64,000 nucleotides of DNA from Climacium dendroides (taxonomy: Eukaryota; Streptophyta; Bryopsida; Hypnales; Climaciaceae), in the NCBI GenBank assembly GCA_950106755.1, contig OX467090.1, positions 12,771,489-12,835,488 on the forward strand, in the 5' to 3' direction. Both the position numbers and the translations under genes were made by a program. Of this stretch, positions 57,604 to 64,000 are shown in pieces. The notes beneath the pieces are model-generated. The model worked only from the letters and a program-made list of their open reading frames with translations. It did no database searches and was not told the origin of the DNA. How positions within the stretch are numbered: the first letter of the stretch is position 1; the number at the start of each line of letters is the position of its first letter.

Positions 57604-59297
57604 TTAACTCCTAAAGTGCATGGGGACAAAATGGATTTCAAGTAGGCTTGTACAACTTCAATTTTTAACATAATGTTTTTAAATTTTTAAATTTCGATTA
57701 GTGCTTGAAAGAAAAATTGTGCCACAATAAGCTCAAATTGGAGGAGATTGGGCAACAAAAAAATCCACAAAAAATTGAAACAAATATTTTAATTGTTTTT
57801 CTCATGGATTAAGTATTTGCTTATATGAAAATCTTTGATTCATTTCATTTGGATTAGTAACGTGAAAGTTATAGAACTTCTTGTTTTTAGGGCAATTATA
57901 GAAATTTCTTGAAAAAATAATACACTAGGTTCCTTTTTTGAACTTAATTTTTACAATTTTCAGAAAAAAAAAGTTTTGTAACAATCTAACCATTGAGATT
58001 AGTTTGTTTCAATTCCATCTCAGAGCTATTAATAATTTAGTTTTTTCTAAATCTTATACCTACTTCTACGTACCAATTTCTATTGGTTAGTTTTTTTAAT
58101 TTTTTGATACTTTCAACTCAAATCTTCAATAGAATTTTTTTTAGAATCAAAATGCTTGGTGCAAAACTTTAAGTTAAAAAGATTCAAAATCGAATAATCT
58201 AGGCACGGAACATACACAAATTTTTTTTCCTAACTTTAAACACAATCATCTTGCAATCTATATGGTGAAAGTTCCTAAAATTTCTTTTACACATTTTTAT
58301 ACTAGTTTAGTGTAATATCCTATGGTGAACACCTAAAGGACCAAACTAAGTTTTTTGGCAACATAGAGATTTTGGGCAACTCGCTACAAATCAAATTTTT
58401 TTTCTTTGAAATTTTCACACATCACGTGCTCGAGGAGTAGCTTTAAGGCCCAATTTTTTTTATAAAACTTCTTTAAAAATCACCTTTAAGAAAAATAAAA
58501 ACTTGAAATTGGTTCTCTAGATTTATATATACATGGAAAGCTTTGAATCATTCTATTTTGATTAATGATATGAAGGTTATGAGGAGTTTTAGTTGTGGGT
58601 AGTTTGTCAATAATTATGAAATCTCTACTCTAAAATAAACTTTGAAGTCCTTTATTTAACTAAATTTTTAATATTTTGAAAAACAAAATTAGGTGTAGCT
58701 TGTTTTTTACAACATTACAACCATTGGGATTGACATTTTTCAATTCAATAAATAAATTGTTAATAGTTTAGTAATTTGAATAATATTCCTATTTCTTTTT
58801 GCTTATTATTTTTTCCTATATGTTATACAATTCCAAATGATCTAAAGCTAATCAAGTATATAGCCAACTTGCCTTGAAGAATGAATCCAAAGAATTACAA
58901 CTATTTTGGACTTTTTCATAATGATCTAAAGTACACATGCCTAGTTTTCTGCAAGGGCAAAAAAAGATTTTTGTCACTTCAAACACTAATATCTTGCAAT
59001 CTACATGGTGGACATTTTTGAAATTTTTACTACATTTTCTCAAACCAATATACTACAAGATCTTATGGTTACATGTGTCCAAAAATATTTTTTGTGTAAA
59101 AAATATTAGACAATGTTTTTTGGTACTTGTATTAGAAATGGTAGTTTTGAAATGTTTTTGGTGAAAATATAGTAAAAAACCTTTAGGGGTTAAACAAGTA
59201 AAAAAAATTGTAATTTTTTTGTTCTTTATAATAGAAATGCTAGTGTTAAGTGTTTAATTTTTTATGAAATAAAAGACCTTGAGACTTTAGGGAGTAA
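57604..59297 (+). mobile_element. TTAA-bounded element, subgroup B, split by a nested copy
   Basis: Starts TTAACTCCTAAAGTGC (57604) and ends GACTTTAGGGA followed by GTAA (59294-59297, a one-base change from TTAA). Without the nested 864 bp it is about 830 bp and aligns along its length with 51453-52183, including the stretch AATAGAAATG(C/A)(T/C)A near its right end. Confidence 0.8.
58326..59193 (-). mobile_element. Nested TTAA-bounded element, subgroup A
   Basis: Left end TGAA-CACCTAAAGGACC (58326), right end CCTTTAGGGG-TTAA (59193); 868 bp. It is the inverted relative of 36160-37137. It divides the older copy at a point where the related element at 51453 has a single TTAA (CCTATGATTAAATT at 52071-52084), and here the flanks read CCTATGG-TGAA and TTAA-ACAAG. 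The left TGAA is a one-base mutated TTAA duplicate. Confidence 0.85.
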
Positions 59298-60650
59298 CTA
59301 TTCCTTGGGTATACAAGACCACCACACTTGCATATGTATATTATAGTAGTTGACCCATTTCCAACCATCACCCCATTTTCAATCAATAGATTGCTTTCTT
59401 TCCATGAAGTTGTGCTTTCTTAGGGGCACTTCATACTATGGTCATCCAAATTGAGAGGACGTAGGATTGAGTGGCCAAACTTTGTTGAGAGTTCAAAGAA
59501 ATGAGCAATAAATAATGGGTGTTGGAGCCTTCGGCCGGCCATAGTGTGAAGCCCCCAAAGCCAAGCCAAAAGTACAAACCCTTGGCAATGAACTCCCATG
59601 GCCTCTCAACTTGGACGGCTATAGTGTGAAGCCTCCAAAGGCCAAGCCAAAGTCCAAACTCTTAGAAATCTAATGGTTGAGATCTTGTCACAAGTCGACA
59701 GCCTCTCGGCCATAGTTTGGACTTTCATTTTTAGCAGACCCAAACTTCCCTTGAGAGTCTGTCGCCATGTAGACAATTTATTGCCATGTAGGTAGTTGGG
59801 GGGCATTGGCTTTTGGACTTGTGCCTTTTAGTATGAAGGGTCAAGACTCAAGAGGTTGAACTTTCATTTCCTTGAAATTTGATTGGTGGAAACCTACTAC
59901 CTCTCGAACTTTGGCCATAGTGTGAAGTGGCCCTTAGTGTGAAGTCATGGTGGAGTTTGAGGAGCAGTTGTGACACATTATAATTGGTTGTAAGCCTATC
60001 AATATTACAACCACCCCTTGGTCGATTTTGCAATCAACCTATGGTCAGAAATTGAAAGGTCTATATCACCATTACAAGTCAAAGAGAATCTTTCACTAAA
60101 AAATTCATAATAATCATATTTTGTATAATAAAATTTTGAAAAAATATACAATCCTTCCAAACTCTATTTCAGTACATGGGCACTTGAAGCCCTCCAAATA
60201 TGTGTAATTGCTTAAGTAGTTGGAAATGGGTCAGCTACCTTAATAGTTCCATTTTCGATACTTCGAAGCCTTAATGCAAGATGTTGAAATATTTTATTTA
60301 TATTTTTGCACAAAACGTAACTTATACCCTTTGAAAGATGATGAAAAATCTGTGAAATTAATGAGCTTGTAAGACATCAAGAGGCAGACACCACGGTGTC
60401 AAGCCTGCATTGATAATGCTCTGATTAAAAGGCATTTTGAATCTATTATAATTTGTATTGTTTTCAATCCACACACTTCTAATTATTTAGTTTCAATGGA
60501 AACTTGATTATGAAAACCAAAATTTGGGACTTTGTGGGGCTCTTGTTTTTATTTTTCTTGAAGTAAAGGTTCCTTTATTTGTGTCAAAAAATAAATAAAT
60601 TTTTTGGGGACTTTGCTATTGCATGCATGTCATTTAAGGTAACACCAAGT
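59298..60650. other. Spacer with a short duplicated phrase
   Basis: No gene. GG(C/A)(C/T)(A/G)(G/T)C(C/T)ATAGTGTGAAGCC followed by CCAAAG(G)CCAAGCCAAA occurs at about 59537-59573 and 59620-59652, and a third weaker relative at 59906-59925. The frames on the minus strand here are unconvincing. Confidence 0.5.
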
Positions 60651-60890
60651 AAGGTGAAGGCACCCATTACTAACCGGCACCCCATCAATAGTCAATAGGG
60701 TGGAGTGTTTTCAACGAAGGTTGGCACAGATTTCCAATCGAAGCTTGGAATGTGCTTTTTACTCCTTTTCAAGATTTGAATTATTTAGTCCGTGACACAT
60801 GTTCTAAAGTAGTGAGCTAGAAAGTAGGGAAGGAATGAGCAAGAAAGTAGGGAAGGAATGACTGGAATTGGAAGAGTCTAGAGTCTAGAC
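60651..60890 (+). repeat. Dispersed repeat, copy 2
   Basis: Relative of 1655-1905, in the same orientation: AAGGTGAAGGCACCCATTAC, TCGAAGCTTGGAATGTGC, AAAGTAGTGAGC. A local 24-bp duplication (GAAAGTAGGGAAGGAATGA) occurs at about 60821-60860. Confidence 0.75.
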
Positions 60891-60904
60891 ATATAGGAAT
60901 GAGA

Positions 60905-61456
60905 TAGTTAGTAGAAAGAAATAGAGAATGATTCAAAATATTAAATTGATAACAATTTAATTATGGAATTGAAAAATGTCAATTTCAATGGTTGTAGTGT
61001 TGTAATAAAAAATCTACATCCTATAGTTGTTTTCTTTTTCAAAAAATACTGAAAAGTAAGTAAAATAAAGAACTTCAAAGTTTATTTCAGAGTATAAATT
61101 TCATAACTACTCTCAAACTAAGACTCCTCATAACTTTTGACTCACTGATCAAAATGGATTGATTCAAAAATTCCCATGTATATATAAATCTAAAAAACTA
61201 ATTTTGAATTTTTGTGTATGAAAAAAGTGATTTTTTTAATTTGCCCAAAGTACTCACTAATGAAAAAAGTAAGATATTCAGCTATAGCTTTTAATTTATG
61301 TTTCCAAATGTCATAAAATTTAGTGTATTTGAAAGATATTCTTTTTTCCCACCTCTATTAAAATTTCAACCTAAAATATGCAAATCTTTAGTCACATGTA
61401 CCTATCCAAAATTTATATGTTGACAAAAAAATGCATGTTTATTCTTCAAGGGTTAA
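60905..61456 (+). mobile_element. Partial TTAA-family element, subgroup A
   Basis: Similar to the second half of 36160-37137 (AAGAATGATTCAAAATA, then ...GACTTCAAAGTTTATTT, then TAT(A/G)TATAAATCTA). Ends CTTCAAGGGTTAA at 61456. The left half is replaced by the dispersed repeat at 60651, so it is truncated or recombined. Confidence 0.6.
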
Positions 61457-62028
61457 ATGTACATCCATAAAAAAAACCATAGTTGATTTAGGTGCATATA
61501 TTTTCAACATTTTGAAAATTCATGGTTTACTCATGTAGAGTCCAAAAAATGCATTGTAAGGATAATGAATCTAGAATCTTTTTTCAACGACCAATAATAT
61601 CCAATAAAAGCTTTTATAGTACAATACTAGGAACCTTACTAAAAATATATATATTTTGATGCATTTTTATAAAAAACTTGAAAGTATTCCTAACCCAAAT
61701 TTCAACATATCAACTAAATTACATAAGGGACTTACTTGTTTTATTCTAAAAATGTTGAAAGACAATATTTTATTTTTAGAAAGGACTAGAAAAAAATATT
61801 TTTTGACATTACAATGGGAGCAAATTTTCATTCTAAAATTTTAGAAGGATGTACTTGAACAATTTGATTAAAGGATTCAATGTTTAAATTTATTGAAGAA
61901 TAAAAATAGATGAAAATTTTAGCTCTACTTTTGAGTACTAATATTTTCAAAGTAGTTTTGGTCTCTAGAACACTACAATTCTTTTGGGATTAAAACATAA
62001 GCCATCATAGACTTCGAAAATTTGCTAA

Positions 62029-62786
62029 TTAATTCTTGAAGTTCCATTTCTCCCTTCAATTGCAAACACAATGAATTTTGGGCAAGTTCCTACAATCTTA
62101 ATATTTGTTGCTATTTTTTGAAATTTTTGTGAAGATGGAAAAATACATTAACTCGTGGAAAATATTTTTTTTATTTCAATCAATGCTTGAATGCAAAAGT
62201 TATTGCACGATAAGCCTAATTTTTAATTTGGTGGATAGAAAAAGAAACTACAAAAACTCAAAATGAAAACAAATAATTTCTCATAGATCTTATTTTTATC
62301 TACATGACAATCTTTCATTCATTCCATTTGAATTAGTGATGTGAAATTTATGAAAAATCTTTGTAGGGGACAATAAAAGCATATAGTTCAAAGAGGACAA
62401 AATTTAGAGAGGATGGTTGAAAATGCAAAGAAAATGTCTCCTCCAACCCATGTATTTGTATGAGTACCTTCTCTTTTCAGTTTCATGTATCCAAAGTGGG
62501 TGGCTTTTGAAGCTTTGTGAAATAGTTGCCGAACATTTTGATACTTTGAATTGAGTGTTGAATTTTCAAAATTATAATTTAAAATGACAAAGCTTTTTTT
62601 TATACTTTATTTAAGCATTTGGTACCAAAATGCCGAGCTACTATTTGGATATGGTAGTCTAGTGCACTAAAGATCCTAGAACTAGATACTCAAATATTAT
62701 AATTAAAAAAAATTGCCTTGTAGAATGGAACTGGTGGTTTTGAATAGTTTTGGATGGAAAAAAGGCCTCGAGACTTTAGGGGCTAA
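62029..62786 (+). mobile_element. Degenerate TTAA-family element, subgroup B
   Basis: Starts TTAATTCTTGAAGTTCC (62029) and ends GAGACTTTAGGGG-CTAA (62786). Internal similarity to 57604-59297 around ATGCTTGAATGCAAAAGTTAT and ATTCCATTTGAATTAGTGATGTGAAA. 758 bp and non-coding. Confidence 0.65.
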
Positions 62787-64000
62787 AAAAAATATTGTTT
62801 CAAGGAATTAATTTTGGGTTAAAAGAATTGTTTATTTACAATAGTCAAAGAGAATTTGGACAAGGATTCAAGCATTAATTGTTATCTTAAAGCATAAAAA
62901 ATACCAACATTTTTCTTATAATGATGTAAAGCTTTTACCTTGTTTTTTTGTTAGAGCATATGGTATGGTCTATGTAAGATAACATTACAAATGAATTTCA
63001 ATTAAAAAACGTATTTAACCTCTAAAGTCCCAATCAAATATTTAATGGTTATTGTTGAACTTTAGGCACTATTTACAGGAAGAATTCTTATTTCCACAAT
63101 TTTATAGTTTTTGTGCAAAATAGATTGGTTGTCTTTCATTTTCTATTTTAAAAACTAAAACCATCACAATCAAACAAAAATTAGAAGTGCAATGTGATTA
63201 AACTTCAAAATATAAGCTTTTCTATCCTTTCTAAAAGGTGAAGTTCTATCTTTCAACATTTGTAGGAAAAAACATGTATGTCCTACTAATTGTAAATTCA
63301 ATCAATATGCTGAAAAATGGGTTGAAAAAATATGTAAAAGAATTTAACCAAAAAAACTTTCCTTTCATCTTCAAGAAAATTATAAAGTAAAAGGTGGTAC
63401 TAAGTGAAAACAAAACTAATTTATCAAGGATTTTTATAAAAAATTGAGAATATGTTTATTTTTAACTTATCTAATTTTTTTCAAAATTGAGACCAAAAGA
63501 CAACTTTATATGATTTTTCTATCTTCATTGCTTGCAAAATAAAACTCCTCATAACTTTAACTTCATTATTCAAAAATCAGTGGTTCAAATTCTTTTGAGT
63601 AGGTATCAATCTATACAAAACCAAAAAAATAATTAATAATTTCTTAGAGTATAATTTTTGGTGTCCATTTTGACATTGAAAGTTGAAAAGTATATTTATT
63701 ATCATTGTACATTTGTACTTTTTGAGATAGAAAAATGACATTGTGCCAAATTCAATAATAAACAAGGGAGAATGCAATTGTGGATGCACAATGCAAAGGG
63801 TGTTTTTATTTTAAACAATGAATAGGCTTTGGAATCCCAAAGCCGAACACAATTCTTGTACACCTACATGAATCTATAAAAAAACCCTTCAAATAAGATA
63901 ATTATAAAGCATAATTTGTAAACTTCTAACTCCTCTGATCTATAATTTGTTAGAATCCAAATTTTTTGGCTTTAACCCCAAAAGGTTTTGACAGTGTTTA
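62787..64000. other. AT-rich spacer with two single TTAA-family ends
   Basis: TTAACCTCTAAAGTCCCAATC at 63015 and TTAACCCCAAAAGG at 63972 look like left ends of further copies; the second runs out of the window. No gene seen. Confidence 0.5.

Overview
The window is nuclear DNA of a land plant. Two genes with short GT-AG introns belong to plant families (a G-patch/R3H protein and an Agenet protein), a third locus is a broken uroporphyrinogen decarboxylase gene with a plastid-type layout, and the rest is AT-rich DNA full of plant transposon types (Ty3/gypsy, CACTA, foldback and MITE-like elements). The compact genes in repeat-rich spacers and the unusual gypsy motifs suggest a non-flowering plant such as a bryophyte, fern ally or gymnosperm, but I cannot fix the lineage.

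Layout. 1-1160: an element with long inverted repeats, cut by the window edge. 1655-1905: a dispersed repeat, seen again near 60.7 kb. 1906-10744: a complete Ty3/gypsy retrotransposon with two 1419-bp LTRs that differ at one base, yet its pol frame is broken at several places. 10.7-18.4 kb: spacer with a hAT-like MITE and two related foldback elements. 18.4-20.7 kb: small ORFs and gene debris, including a possible kinase-family N-terminal fragment. 21194-27041 (minus): a 12-exon gene for a G-patch/R3H protein of the SQS1 type, 857 codons. 32.0-33.9 kb: HEME/UROD pseudogene. 36.2-38.7 kb: a TTAA-flanked element and a CACTA element with a subterminal repeat array. 43039-49673 (plus): a 9-exon Agenet-domain gene of the G2484-1 type, 1207 aa, with six 48-residue repeats. 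51.4-64 kb: a dense field of inverted-repeat DNA elements, many bounded by TTAA.

The most interesting signal is a family of non-autonomous elements with ends TTAA-CCCCTAAAG...CTTTAGGGG-TTAA. At least six near-complete copies lie in the window. One sits inside another exactly at a TTAA that is still single at the matching place in a third copy, so TTAA is the duplicated target. TTAA target plus CCC-starting ends is the signature of the piggyBac superfamily, which as far as I know is poorly documented in land plants. No transposase for it is present here.

Apart from the two long genes there is no operon-like or cooperative organisation. The window is best read as two housekeeping-type nuclear genes, one dead gene, and layered transposon insertions that can be put in relative order.
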